NCBI RefSeq assembly: GCF_047228935.1
Contig: NZ_JBFEGG010000001.1
Coordinates: 124,001-188,000, forward strand
Length of the DNA: 64,000 nt
Direction: 5' to 3'
From: Ornithinibacillus sp047228935
GTDB taxonomy: Bacteria > Bacillota > Bacilli > Bacillales > Amphibacillaceae
Shown: positions 42,907 through 51,758 of the stretch, piece after piece
Numbering within the stretch: the stretch's first letter is position 1
How the letters are laid out: every line of letters begins with the position of its first letter
Program-made: the position numbers and the translations under genes
The notes under the pieces: generated by a model
What the model was told of the DNA's origin: nothing
What the model saw: only the letters and a program-made list of their open reading frames with translations
Database searches by the model: none

Positions 42907-43668
42907 TTAAAACGCTGCAGTCCAACCACCATCAGCTGTAAATACCGTACCGTTTACAAAGCTTGATTCATCAGAAGCAAGGAATAATGCTACTTGAGCG
43001 ATTTCTTCCGGTTGACCAACTCTAGGGATGACACCTTGTACCGGCTTGGTACGTTCCATACCAAACTGATTAATATTTTTCATCGATGCAGAAATATTTG
43101 TTGCAACTGCACCTGGTGCAATCGCATTACAACGGATTCCTTTTTGTGCATACATGTAACCAGTGTTTTTCGTTAATCCGATTACTGCGTGTTTAGAAGC
43201 TCCGTATGTTGCACCTGCATGAGCACCATTTAATCCACCAGTTGAAGCTGTGTTAATAATGTTTCCTTTTCCTTTTTCTAAGAAAATAGGAATCGCTTTA
43301 CGCATTGCACGCATAACACCTTTTGTATTGATGTCAAAAATTAAATCCCAACGCTCGTCTAGGATATCTCCAACCGGTTCAAATCCATCCATAATACCAG
43401 CATTGTTAACTAAAATGTCTAACGTTCCAAATTCGTTCACTGCTGTATCAATCATATTATCAATATCGTCTTGTTTCGCAACGTTAACTTGTACTGCCTT
43501 TACTACGCCACCTTTTTCGTTGATTGCGCTTACAACTGCTTCCGCACCTTCCATATTAAGATCGGCTACAATTACTTTCGCACCCTCACTTGCATAAAGT
43601 TCTGCGATAGCTTTCCCCATACCAGAAGCTGCACCTGTTACAATTGCTACTTTGTCTTGTAATTTCAT
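42907..43668 (-). CDS. SDR family oxidoreductase
   Basis: A 253-residue classical short-chain dehydrogenase. The cofactor motif is TGAASGMG near residue 11, followed by NNAG near 90, the catalytic Ser in NTASTGG, and YGASK with catalytic Tyr and Lys near 155. Asp in VADLN after the second strand favours NAD over NADP. It resembles the 3-oxoacyl-ACP reductase/glucose dehydrogenase-type group, and the substrate cannot be fixed. The start follows GGAGG. It is divergent from a TetR regulator, which probably controls it. Confidence 0.88.
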   Translation of the reverse strand: MKLQDKVAIVTGAASGMGKAIAELYASEGAKVIVADLNMEGAEAVVSAINEKGGVVKAVQVNVAKQDDIDNMIDTAVNEFGTLDILVNNAGIMDGFEPVGDILDERWDLIFDINTKGVMRAMRKAIPIFLEKGKGNIINTASTGGLNGAHAGATYGASKHAVIGLTKNTGYMYAQKGIRCNAIAPGAVATNISASMKNINQFGMERTKPVQGVIPRVGQPEEIAQVALFLASDESSFVNGTVFTADGGWTAAF

Positions 43669-43824
43669 TCCATATTCCTCCTTTTAACTTGAAAAAATAT
43701 AATGAACATGTGTACAGTAAAATTATACGACACGTCCTACTATATAACAAACAACGGAAAGCCTGAAAAACGTTGATTATTCAACACTTTTTAGAGTTTG
43801 TGTTCATTTAGAGGTGACAAAATT

Positions 43825-44406
43825 ATGAAACATGATTTAAGAGTGGTCAAAACACAGGAAAGTTTGCGACATGCCTTATTGGAGTTGCTCAAAACGAAAC
43901 CGCTTGAGGCGATTTCTGTTGCGGAATTATGTCGCTTAGCACAAATTAATCGCGGAACATTTTATACTCATTATAAGGATGTTCATGAGGTATTTAAGCG
44001 CTATTTAGAAGTAATAGTGGAAGACTTTAGAAGTGCGTACGAGGAACCATATATTAAAACCAGATTTCGAATCGAAAACATGACGGAAGATATGATTCAA
44101 ATTTTCCATCATGTAAAAAAGTATCAGGATTTTTACCAAATTGTTTTTAGTGCGCAGATTCCGATGATGTATTATTATTTATTGTTTGATTCTGTACGCT
44201 CTTTTATGGAAGACTCCTTAGCAAAAACGTATATGGATTCCGAAGATGAAGGGTTAATAGAATACCTGCTAAGCTATCAGACTAATGCCATTTTAGGATT
44301 GTTGATACAGTGGCATCGACGGGGGTATGAGACAGCTGCAGAGGAATTAAATAAACAATTAATCAAAATCCTTACCTTGAGCAGCCCTTTTCGTAGGCTA
44401 GGTTGA
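43825..44406 (+). CDS. TetR family regulator
   Basis: A 193-residue TetR-family protein. The HTH is at residues about 8-55 (TQESLRHALLELLKTKPLEAISVAEL, INRGTFYTHYKD). The C-terminal domain (FRIENMTEDMIQIFHHVKKY; GLLIQWHRRGYE) fits the subgroup with a C-terminal TetR_C-type domain as in DhaS-like proteins. I chose the ATG at 43825 because GAGGTGA lies 8 bases upstream. It is divergent from the SDR gene, and the region between them holds AATGAACA and TGTTCATT as possible half-sites about 100 bases apart. Confidence 0.82.
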   Translation: MKHDLRVVKTQESLRHALLELLKTKPLEAISVAELCRLAQINRGTFYTHYKDVHEVFKRYLEVIVEDFRSAYEEPYIKTRFRIENMTEDMIQIFHHVKKYQDFYQIVFSAQIPMMYYYLLFDSVRSFMEDSLAKTYMDSEDEGLIEYLLSYQTNAILGLLIQWHRRGYETAAEELNKQLIKILTLSSPFRRLG

Positions 44407-44412
44407 ATAGGT

Positions 44413-44429
44413 AGTGGGGAATCCTCACT
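44413..44429. terminator. Weak hairpin between convergent genes
   Basis: AGTG-G-GGA and TCC-T-CACT form a short stem, followed by TTCCTTGTTTTC on the plus strand. Confidence 0.35.
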
Positions 44430-44509
44430 TCCTTGTTTTCTCTGCATTTAATGAAACACATAGTTTCCTTACATCTTTATGCTTGAAATAATACAAACCC
44501 TTCTTTTCA

Positions 44510-46762
44510 CTATAATTTCCTTTTCTTCAGAATCTCTTCCAATGCGTCTGCAGCTACTGGTTTACTAAATAAATAGCCTTGACCTAATATATCACGATTA
44601 CTGATTTCAAGTAAGATAGTTCGTTGTTCCTCATACTCAATGCCTTCGATGATAACTTCCAAGCCTAAATTGTAGCCTATATTCATAATAGTTCTTACCA
44701 TAGCAATATCTGTTTCGGATAAATCTTGGATAAAAGAACGATCGATTTTAATCGCATTTATCGGCAATGTCTTTAAAACGGATAGAGAGGAGTAGCCTGT
44801 GCCAAAATCATCAATGGCTGAAAGGATTCCCATATTCCGTAACTCATGCAGAATACTAGTAGAATCCACAATATTTTGCATAATACTCTCGGTTATTTCT
44901 AATTCAATATCGTTAGGATTGACCCCGGTTATAACTAATATATCTTTTAAATTCATTAGAAAATCTTTATGTTGAAACTGACCAACGGAAACATTGATAC
45001 ACATTTTTAACTGGTAGTATCCCTTCTTCTGCCAGCGTACTAATTGTTTACAAGCATTGGAGAAAACCCAGTTACCAATTGAAACAATTTGTCCTGTTTC
45101 TTCAGCTAGTGGAATAAATTCATCTGGAGCGATATAACCCAGTGTTGGATGTTTCCATCGTAATAAGGCTTCTACTCCAATAATTTCACGTGTTCGTAAG
45201 TCCACTTTAGGCTGGTAATGAAGCAAGAGTTCATTTCTAGTGATGGCATGGCTTAAGTCATTTTCTATCTGCATTCTTCTAGCCATTTTATTATTTAATT
45301 CAACACTATATAATTCATATGAATTTCGACCTTTACTTTTAGCAAGATACATCGAGGTATCAGCATTTTTTAGTAAAACCTCACTAGTAGTTCCGTTTTC
45401 TGGATAAAGGCTAATACCGATACTGGGGGTAATGGATATATGATAATGACTAACCGTCAAGTCTTTAGAAAAATTGTCTAAAATAGTTTCGGCAATGCTA
45501 GTACTATACGCCTCCGTTGCCTCCTGAAGGATAATGATAAATTCATCACCACCAACTCGATACACACGATCATTTGCTGAAATGGATTGTTTCAGTCTAA
45601 TGGCGCATTCCTGTAAAAGCTGGTCACCAATTTCATGCCCTAGTGTATCGTTAATGTTTTTAAACCGGTCAAAATCCAAGAGCATGACAGCAAATTTTTT
45701 TCGGTGTTCTTTTGCAAAGCTAATAAGTTCTTCAATATCTCCTAAATAACTAGATCGATTGAGTAGGCCGGTAAGTGTATCATGGTACGCATGATACCAA
45801 AGATCATGTAGAAGCTCACGATGCTTTTTCATCATGATGATTTGTCTAATGACGATGACTATGATAGAAAGGATAAGCCCTAATACTAGTGCATTCCAGA
45901 TCCAACCGGTACTTTCCATGACAAGAAAAGCTAACAAGATAACACTTAAATTAAGTAATAAACCGGTATCTCCTCGATTAGGAAACGAATTTGGTTTCCA
46001 GATAGTTTCTTCCTCGAATATTTTAACATTAAAATTCGTGAATCCTAAGAAAAGGATAGCTAGCGACCACATTGGATCGATTATCCCACCTATTTCGTAT
46101 TGATTACTGGTTAATAAGTAGACATAAAGAGTATCATTCAAGATTTGGATCAAGAAACCGATGGAAAGGAATAAGAATGCACCAAACTCCTTTGTATATC
46201 GAGTCATAAAAAAAATATTAATAGAAAGGAACCCAATACCTATATCAAGGATAGGAAATAGAATGTATAAAAGGGCAGCATACTCAGTTGATATTTGAAT
46301 GATTGGATGGATTAAATAATGAACACTAAACGAAATAGCCGTAATCATAAAAATTAATATATTAAATAGAAAAGGACCCATGGATAACGATTTGTATAAT
46401 AATTTTAATTTATATATTAGGGCAGTTAAGAAAAATACATACTCCAATAACCAAAGAATAAAGGACACCGTGGGATAGTCTGTTTCTCCAATAACTACTA
46501 AATTGACTAACCAGATGAAATTGGATAAAAGGTAAAGGCTTATCCCTAGATTTAGTAAAATGATGAATATTCGATGTTCGGTTGATAAAATACGATATGG
46601 CCTAAACAACCAATAAATAGCAACCGATGCTCCAATAATCGGAAATAGTGAAGTAACAAATACTCGCATCCAAGTATCATCTGCATAAATCCATAGCCAA
46701 CCATAATAAGTGGCTAAGTACATGATGATAAATAGTGCGGCACTTCGTTTTTGTCTCGGCAT
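44510..46762 (-). CDS. Membrane GGDEF/EAL c-di-GMP enzyme (second copy)
   Basis: A 750-residue protein with about nine N-terminal membrane helices (residues 1-310) in a 7TM-type sensor arrangement I cannot name, then GGDEF (VGGDEF intact, near 405) and EAL (GVEALLRW intact, near 530). The phosphodiesterase motifs NVSVGQF, EITES, IDDFGTGYSSL and KIDRSF are also intact, so both activities are possible. Unlike the protein at 5713-8469 it has no PAS domain. The ribosome binding site is weak (GTGGTGA). No neighbour suggests an output. Confidence 0.87.
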   Translation of the reverse strand: MPRQKRSAALFIIMYLATYYGWLWIYADDTWMRVFVTSLFPIIGASVAIYWLFRPYRILSTEHRIFIILLNLGISLYLLSNFIWLVNLVVIGETDYPTVSFILWLLEYVFFLTALIYKLKLLYKSLSMGPFLFNILIFMITAISFSVHYLIHPIIQISTEYAALLYILFPILDIGIGFLSINIFFMTRYTKEFGAFLFLSIGFLIQILNDTLYVYLLTSNQYEIGGIIDPMWSLAILFLGFTNFNVKIFEEETIWKPNSFPNRGDTGLLLNLSVILLAFLVMESTGWIWNALVLGLILSIIVIVIRQIIMMKKHRELLHDLWYHAYHDTLTGLLNRSSYLGDIEELISFAKEHRKKFAVMLLDFDRFKNINDTLGHEIGDQLLQECAIRLKQSISANDRVYRVGGDEFIIILQEATEAYSTSIAETILDNFSKDLTVSHYHISITPSIGISLYPENGTTSEVLLKNADTSMYLAKSKGRNSYELYSVELNNKMARRMQIENDLSHAITRNELLLHYQPKVDLRTREIIGVEALLRWKHPTLGYIAPDEFIPLAEETGQIVSIGNWVFSNACKQLVRWQKKGYYQLKMCINVSVGQFQHKDFLMNLKDILVITGVNPNDIELEITESIMQNIVDSTSILHELRNMGILSAIDDFGTGYSSLSVLKTLPINAIKIDRSFIQDLSETDIAMVRTIMNIGYNLGLEVIIEGIEYEEQRTILLEISNRDILGQGYLFSKPVAADALEEILKKRKL

Positions 46763-46917
46763 AATCGTTTCACCACGCTTATTTAGATTACTATGGTGTT
46801 AGTATCCATGAAATAAGGATGGGTATACGATAAATTTCAAATGAATGAAGGGGATATATTATATGAAAATGGTATTGAGGGAAGTGGTGTTACCAAGTAC
46901 CAAGTTGTATCGATCTA

Positions 46918-47229
46918 CTATTTACTCTCCAGAATTTCGCTTTTTGAAATAGATTGATTATTAATTTTTAAGTTATGATGAAAAACTATTTTTCCATCCA
47001 CGATATCCTTCTCTGTTAACATACTTGGTATTGGATAATCAATTAGTTTTCCTTCGATATCGTAGAATAGATATCCTTCTTTTTCATCATAGATGAAGGA
47101 ATTTATTTTCATATTTGGTGTAATAAAAAGGGTTATCTTTTCCTGTTCATTCCAAATCATTTTAATTAGAACTTTCTTCTTAAGCTTCTTTTCGACTAGT
47201 GCTTTCCATTCTGTTAGTGAGATTTCCAT
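46918..47229 (-). CDS. Hypothetical protein
   Basis: A 103-residue soluble protein with no signal peptide. The N-terminal half is basic (EWKALVEKKLKKKVLIKMIW), and the middle has a beta pattern (INSFIYDEKEGYLFYDIEGKL). I do not recognise it. The start is convincing: GGAGG lies 8 bases upstream. It is a single gene divergent from an alpha/beta hydrolase. Confidence 0.55.
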   Translation of the reverse strand: MEISLTEWKALVEKKLKKKVLIKMIWNEQEKITLFITPNMKINSFIYDEKEGYLFYDIEGKLIDYPIPSMLTEKDIVDGKIVFHHNLKINNQSISKSEILESK

Positions 47230-47361
47230 TGTTGTTCCTCCAAACTTTTGTTATTAGTTTACCACGAATGCTGTCATTCCTCTCTAAAAATAATAAAATA
47301 GAACACAATAAATTGGTAAGAATAAGATAGTATAACCCAACTATTGTATGAGGAAGAAGCG

Positions 47362-48234
47362 ATGATGGAAGAGTTCAAATTAACTGCTAAAGACGGGCTA
47401 GAATTATCCGTTGCACTATTTAAAGCAAAGGAAACAAAGGCACTTGTTCAAATGATACATGGTGCAAATGAACATAAAGAGAGGTATTATGATTTCGCAG
47501 AGTTTCTAGCTGATCACGGCCTTACAGTTATAATTGCAGATACTAGAGGGCACGGTGCTTCCATTAATGAGTATTATCCATTGGGATATATGAATGGTGT
47601 GAATGAGATACTAGAGGACCAACTAATTATTACGAGTTATGTGAAAGCGAGATTTCCTAAGAGGAATTTGCATTTATTCGGGCATTCTTTAGGATCTATA
47701 TTTGCTAGATGTTACCTCCAGGAGCATGATGACGAAATCGATAAGCTTGTATTAAGTGGCACGGCTAATTATGTACAAGGGGTGAATCTTGCCATTATGG
47801 TTGCTAAAGTCATTACCTTTTTCTCAGGCAAGCATAGTTACAGCAAGATTCTCAGTAATATTGGGGAAAGCAGTCGTGATGAGTCCTGGCTAAGTGCTAA
47901 TAAGGAAAATATAAAAAATTATCTTCAGGACCCATTATGTAATTACGAGTACCAAAACAATGCTTCACTAACCGTATTTAATGCAGATAGACAATTACAT
48001 AGTTTTCGTAAATTTAAATGCAAGAATCCAGAACTGAAGATTCTTAGTGTGGTTGGCGCAGAAGATCCGGTTACGGGAGGAGAAAGTGGCTTGAAGGATT
48101 CATTGGATTCATTGCGGAGAGTAGGCTATAAGCATATTACGAGTAAGGTGTATCCAGGTATGAAGCATGAGGTGTTGAATGAGGTGGAGCGTGAGGTTGT
48201 TTATTGGGATGTTTTGGGGTTTTTGGTGGGGTGA
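47362..48234 (+). CDS. Alpha/beta hydrolase (lysophospholipase-like)
   Basis: A 290-residue alpha/beta hydrolase of the serine aminopeptidase S33/monoglyceride lipase-like group. The oxyanion region is MIHGANEHKERY near residue 28, the nucleophile Ser is in LFGHSLGS near 105, the acid is probably Asp in GAEDPVTGG near 235, and the histidine is in YPGMKHE near 270. It would hydrolyse a lipid or ester. I chose the ATG at 47362 because GAGG lies 8 bases upstream. It is a single gene. Confidence 0.85.
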   Translation: MMEEFKLTAKDGLELSVALFKAKETKALVQMIHGANEHKERYYDFAEFLADHGLTVIIADTRGHGASINEYYPLGYMNGVNEILEDQLIITSYVKARFPKRNLHLFGHSLGSIFARCYLQEHDDEIDKLVLSGTANYVQGVNLAIMVAKVITFFSGKHSYSKILSNIGESSRDESWLSANKENIKNYLQDPLCNYEYQNNASLTVFNADRQLHSFRKFKCKNPELKILSVVGAEDPVTGGESGLKDSLDSLRRVGYKHITSKVYPGMKHEVLNEVEREVVYWDVLGFLVG

Positions 48235-48263
48235 TTAGTAATTCTAAGCTTATCTTAAAGTAC

Positions 48264-48302
48264 AAAGAAGTAATCACACAACAAGGGCGCAACTACTTCT
48301 TT
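48264..48302. terminator. Terminator between hydrolase and chemoreceptor genes
   Basis: AAAGAAGTA pairs with TACTTCTTT over a 21-base loop; the plus-strand product continues with TTTATG. Both flanking genes converge on it. Confidence 0.55.
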
Positions 48303-48348
48303 TTATGTGTATCTATATATCAAACGGACTCTTTTCAGATGTTTAGTT

Positions 48349-50049
48349 TTACAATTTAAAGGTATTAACAGCCGCTAGTAATTCTTCTGCCATGTTGGAA
48401 AGTACGTTTGCTGCCGCGCTAATTTCTTGCATGGTTGCATTTTGTTCTTCAGCAGATGCCGCAACATTTTGTGTATAACCAGCAGCGTCCTGAGCGATTT
48501 GTGCTGTACCATTAATAGAGGTTACCATGGAAACCGTGCTTTCACTGATTTGCTGAATTGCAAAAGTCACCTCTTCGATTTGTTTAGATACTACTGAAAT
48601 AGCTTCTTGAATTTCTTCAAAAGATTTACCTGCTTGTAGCACATAATCTCTTCCAACTTCTACTACTTTTTGACCTTCACCCATCGATTGAACAGATTTC
48701 ATAATATCTGTTTGAATGTTTTTAATCATTTCACTAATTTGATTAGAAGAATTTCCGGACTGCTCGGCCAGCTTCCGAACCTCGTCAGCTACAACAGCAA
48801 AACCTTTTCCATGTTCACCTGCTCTAGCAGCCTCAATTGCAGCATTTAAAGCTAAAAGGTTTGTTTGTTCCGCAACATCAGTAATTAACGAAACAATCTC
48901 TCCAATTTTTTCCGATTTATTTCCTAGTTGCTTCACAATTACAGCAGTTGAATTTGTTTTGTCTTGAATTGCATTCATTTGGTTTACGGTGTTATCAATA
49001 ACTTCTGCGCCTTGTTGGGCTTTGTCAGAAGTTGTAATAGAAGATTGATTAACCGATTGGATATTCCCTCTAATTAGTTCAATGCCTGTAGAAATTTCGT
49101 TTGCAAGGTTACTTGCATCATTTGCACTTTCTACTTGCTTCTCAGAACCTGCCGCTACCTCTTGAATAGATTCAGCTATTTGGGTTGTAGCTTTACTAGT
49201 TTCTTCAGAGCTTGCTGTTAACTGTTCAGATGATGCTGCTACCTGGTTAGACGTATCAGCTACATTATGAAGTAATCCTTTTAGATTTTCCTTCATATGA
49301 TTAAAGCTAGTAGTTAATTGTCCAATTTCATCCTCAACATGATCTGTTATATCCGAAGTGAAATCTCCCTGACCAGCTAACTCTAGAGCCCCTGTCACTT
49401 TAGATAAACGTTTTTTCAAACGATTAGTAAACCAAATTACTGTTCCTAATGCTAGGACAATGACAACAGCAAGAACGATAAAGAATTTTTGTAACGTACT
49501 AGCTATTGTTTCATCAATAAATGCTTGCGAAGCTCCAACATACCACATTCCAATTACTTCATTATTGCTATTATATATTGGTTGGTAAGCAGTTTGGTAT
49601 TCTTGCCCTACAACTGTCGCTGTGCCAGTGTATATATCCTCATTATGGATAACTTTTTCTATTACTTCTTCAGAAGCTACTGTACCTACTGCTCGATTTC
49701 CTTCATTCATTACATTCGTAGTTACCCGAGTATCATTCATAAATATAGTGACAGTACCGTTAATCATTTCTCCAATACTATCCACAATCTCTTCGTTGTC
49801 GTTTATTTCTGTTGTGCCTTTATATAAAGAGTTTCCTTGAATTTTCCATTCACCAGGGTACTGAACATCCAAGTAGTTATATCCTAATTCTAAGTCTGAT
49901 AATGCCTTTGCTCGTGCAGATTCTTCTATAGCAGATCTAATTTGACCTTGAACCACAAACGCTAGAATAATTGAAAATGCTAGTAATATGGATATAACTA
50001 ATAGATTTAGTTTTGTTCCGAATCGTAATTTATTAAAGTGATTTTTCAT
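48349..50049 (-). CDS. Methyl-accepting chemotaxis protein
   Basis: A 566-residue chemoreceptor. A first membrane helix (about 14-35) is followed by an extracytoplasmic single-Cache-type sensor (about 36-185), a second helix (about 190-212), HAMP (to about 265) and a long helical signalling domain. The conserved hairpin tip is intact (AEQTNLLALNAAIEAARAGE, GKGFAVVADEVRKLAEQS). It should bind CheA/CheW at the pole and steer motility. I chose the ATG at 50049 with GAAGGG upstream. A stronger ribosome-binding-like AAGGAGGT sits 74 bases upstream without a usable start codon. Confidence 0.9.
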   Translation of the reverse strand: MKNHFNKLRFGTKLNLLVISILLAFSIILAFVVQGQIRSAIEESARAKALSDLELGYNYLDVQYPGEWKIQGNSLYKGTTEINDNEEIVDSIGEMINGTVTIFMNDTRVTTNVMNEGNRAVGTVASEEVIEKVIHNEDIYTGTATVVGQEYQTAYQPIYNSNNEVIGMWYVGASQAFIDETIASTLQKFFIVLAVVIVLALGTVIWFTNRLKKRLSKVTGALELAGQGDFTSDITDHVEDEIGQLTTSFNHMKENLKGLLHNVADTSNQVAASSEQLTASSEETSKATTQIAESIQEVAAGSEKQVESANDASNLANEISTGIELIRGNIQSVNQSSITTSDKAQQGAEVIDNTVNQMNAIQDKTNSTAVIVKQLGNKSEKIGEIVSLITDVAEQTNLLALNAAIEAARAGEHGKGFAVVADEVRKLAEQSGNSSNQISEMIKNIQTDIMKSVQSMGEGQKVVEVGRDYVLQAGKSFEEIQEAISVVSKQIEEVTFAIQQISESTVSMVTSINGTAQIAQDAAGYTQNVAASAEEQNATMQEISAAANVLSNMAEELLAAVNTFKL

Positions 50050-50315
50050 GTTATGTGTCCCTTCAGGATTAATTGAAATCAAAAGCACCGGTGCATTTTT
50101 AGCGTAAATATATGTAAATCGTACCTCCTTATTATTAGGTAAAATAAAAAAAGCCACTATTACAGGCGTTTTAAAAGTAATCTATGTTTGAGAGAATGAA
50201 TCCGATATCAGGTTCTTTGTCTGTACACAATAGAAGTAGTTTTATTTTACTATATGATTATTAATAATTCTATATAAATTTAGAAAGGTAGAGATACTTC
50301 AGAATGTTCTTTGTT

Positions 50316-50359
50316 GATAAGAAGTAATCCCTATTAATAAGTAGGAGTCACTTCTTATC
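50316..50359. terminator. Hairpin downstream of the BtuF-like gene
   Basis: GATAAGAAGT and ACTTCTTATC form a perfect 10-bp stem enclosing a smaller imperfect stem. The minus-strand T-tract is poor. Confidence 0.5.
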
Positions 50360-50364
50360 GTTTA

Positions 50365-51144
50365 TTATATTTTATGAAGTAGTTCTTCAAAGTAACGTGC
50401 GGATTTTATCATTTTAGACCCATACCAAAACATCTCACCATCAACAATGACTGGCAATACATCAGGTAACATAGCTTGAAATTCTCCTAGATGCTTTTCA
50501 CGAAATGGATACGGTTCTGTGGCTAATAAGATGTAATCAAGCTCTACCTTGCGAAAATCTTCCTCGGTCACCACTGGATATCTGCCCTCCATTGTTGTGA
50601 ATGGATTGATAAAGCCCATTTCCTCAAGGAGCGATTGGATGTATGTCTCTTTCCCAACGACCATGTATGGCTTCTTCCAAATTACATATGCTGCCCGTTT
50701 GCCATTCATTTTTGGTAGATTTAGGAATTCACGTTGGATACTTTCTACTAGTTTGGCAGATTCCGATTCTCGCTCGGTTAATCTCCCAACGTCCGTAATC
50801 ATCCGGTAAACATCCGCAATCTTCTTCACTTCAAACACAAAGACAGGGAAGTGCTGTTCTAGCGTTTCTACGATTTCCTTCGTATTTTCTTCCTTTTCAG
50901 CGATGATGAGATCAGGTTTTAGCTCATGGATTCGGTCGAGTTTGATTTCTTTAGTTCCACCAATGTTAGTTGCTTGTTTTACTTTGTCTTTTGGGTGAAT
51001 GCAGAATCTTGTTCGTCCAACGATTTTATCTTCTAGTCCAAGGTGGTACATGGTTTCGGTGATGGCGGGGACGAGGGAGATGATTCGGCTTGGTAGATGT
51101 GGTAAGGTGAGTGTTCTACCAAGATGATCTTGTATGGTTTGCAT
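50365..51144 (-). CDS. BtuF-like helical-backbone metal receptor without signal peptide
   Basis: A 259-residue protein with the fold of periplasmic cobalamin/siderophore-binding proteins (BtuF/TroA-like): RIISLVPAITETMYHLGL near residue 20, GRTRFC, IGGTKEIKLDRIHELKPDLIIAE near 62, and YVIWKKPYMVVG near 150. The surprise is that it starts directly with the domain (MQTIQDHLGRTL) and has no signal peptide or lipobox, so it appears cytosolic. The ATG follows AAGGAGG. No permease or ATPase lies nearby. Annotated relatives are often called cobalamin-binding protein; the ligand here is unknown. Confidence 0.8.
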   Translation of the reverse strand: MQTIQDHLGRTLTLPHLPSRIISLVPAITETMYHLGLEDKIVGRTRFCIHPKDKVKQATNIGGTKEIKLDRIHELKPDLIIAEKEENTKEIVETLEQHFPVFVFEVKKIADVYRMITDVGRLTERESESAKLVESIQREFLNLPKMNGKRAAYVIWKKPYMVVGKETYIQSLLEEMGFINPFTTMEGRYPVVTEEDFRKVELDYILLATEPYPFREKHLGEFQAMLPDVLPVIVDGEMFWYGSKMIKSARYFEELLHKI

Positions 51145-51195
51145 CGTTAACCTCCTTATTTCAAAAGAATATCTTACTATTAGTCTTGCAGAGAA

Positions 51196-51238
51196 AAAGA
51201 GCCTTTCAACTTTTAAAAAAGAAAGTGAGAGGCTCTTT
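51196..51238 (-). terminator. Terminator after the VOC gene
   Basis: AAAGAGCCT pairs with AGGCTCTTT, with inner pairing of ACTTT and AAAGT; the minus-strand product continues into TTTCTC. Confidence 0.75.
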
Positions 51239-51241
51239 ACG

Positions 51242-51613
51242 TTATCTGTGTTGATCTACAAGTATTGGATTTCCGTCTGGATCTAGGATTGTAAAATGCC
51301 CTGGACCTTCTGTGGACTCATCAGCTTCTTGAATGAAATTAATTCCTTTAGCTTTCAGTTCCTCCTGAAGGTCTCTAACGTCTGTGAAAGAATCTAGATT
51401 CTCTGCGTTTTGGTTCCAACCAGGGTTGAAGGTAAGCATGTTCTTTTCAAACATACCTTGGAATAGTCCAATTACGGTTGTTCCATTTTTCAATATTAGC
51501 CAGTTTTGATTAATGTCTCCGCCTAATGTCTCGAATCCAAGTGCTTCGTAGAATTCCTTGGATTTGTGGATGTCTTTGACGTTAAGGCTGATGGAGAATG
51601 CGCCTAGGTTCAT
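51242..51613 (-). CDS. VOC family protein
   Basis: A 123-residue vicinal oxygen chelate protein (FSISLNVKDIHKSKEFYEALGF at the start; GPGHFTILDPDGNPILVDQH at the end). It looks like the small glyoxalase-like group. The ATG follows AAGGAGG. It is upstream of the BtuF-like gene on the same strand, but a strong terminator separates them. The substrate is unknown. Confidence 0.82.
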   Translation of the reverse strand: MNLGAFSISLNVKDIHKSKEFYEALGFETLGGDINQNWLILKNGTTVIGLFQGMFEKNMLTFNPGWNQNAENLDSFTDVRDLQEELKAKGINFIQEADESTEGPGHFTILDPDGNPILVDQHR

Positions 51614-51758
51614 GGGTGGGCCTCCTTATTAATTATGCAATTATGAGTTGTGACCTTAGAGGAAGATTTAATTATCTTATGTAATCATCTTTCATTATTT
51701 TATGTTAATAGATATAATATATAATAATAAAAGAATAGCAGCAAGGAGATTTAATAAC

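Noticed and set aside
43699..43808. AATGAACA/TGTTCATT as a firm TetR operator
   Set aside because: The half-sites are about 100 bases apart and neither is itself a good palindrome, so I only mention them under the regulator.
46863..46952. 29-codon plus-strand frame with a weak ribosome binding site
   Set aside because: It overlaps the 3-prime end of the convincing minus-strand gene at 46918-47229 and has no distinctive composition.
50050..50364. Possible c-di-GMP riboswitch before the chemoreceptor
   Set aside because: I looked for the GEMM core elements in the leader and did not find them; the visible hairpins are short and unrelated.
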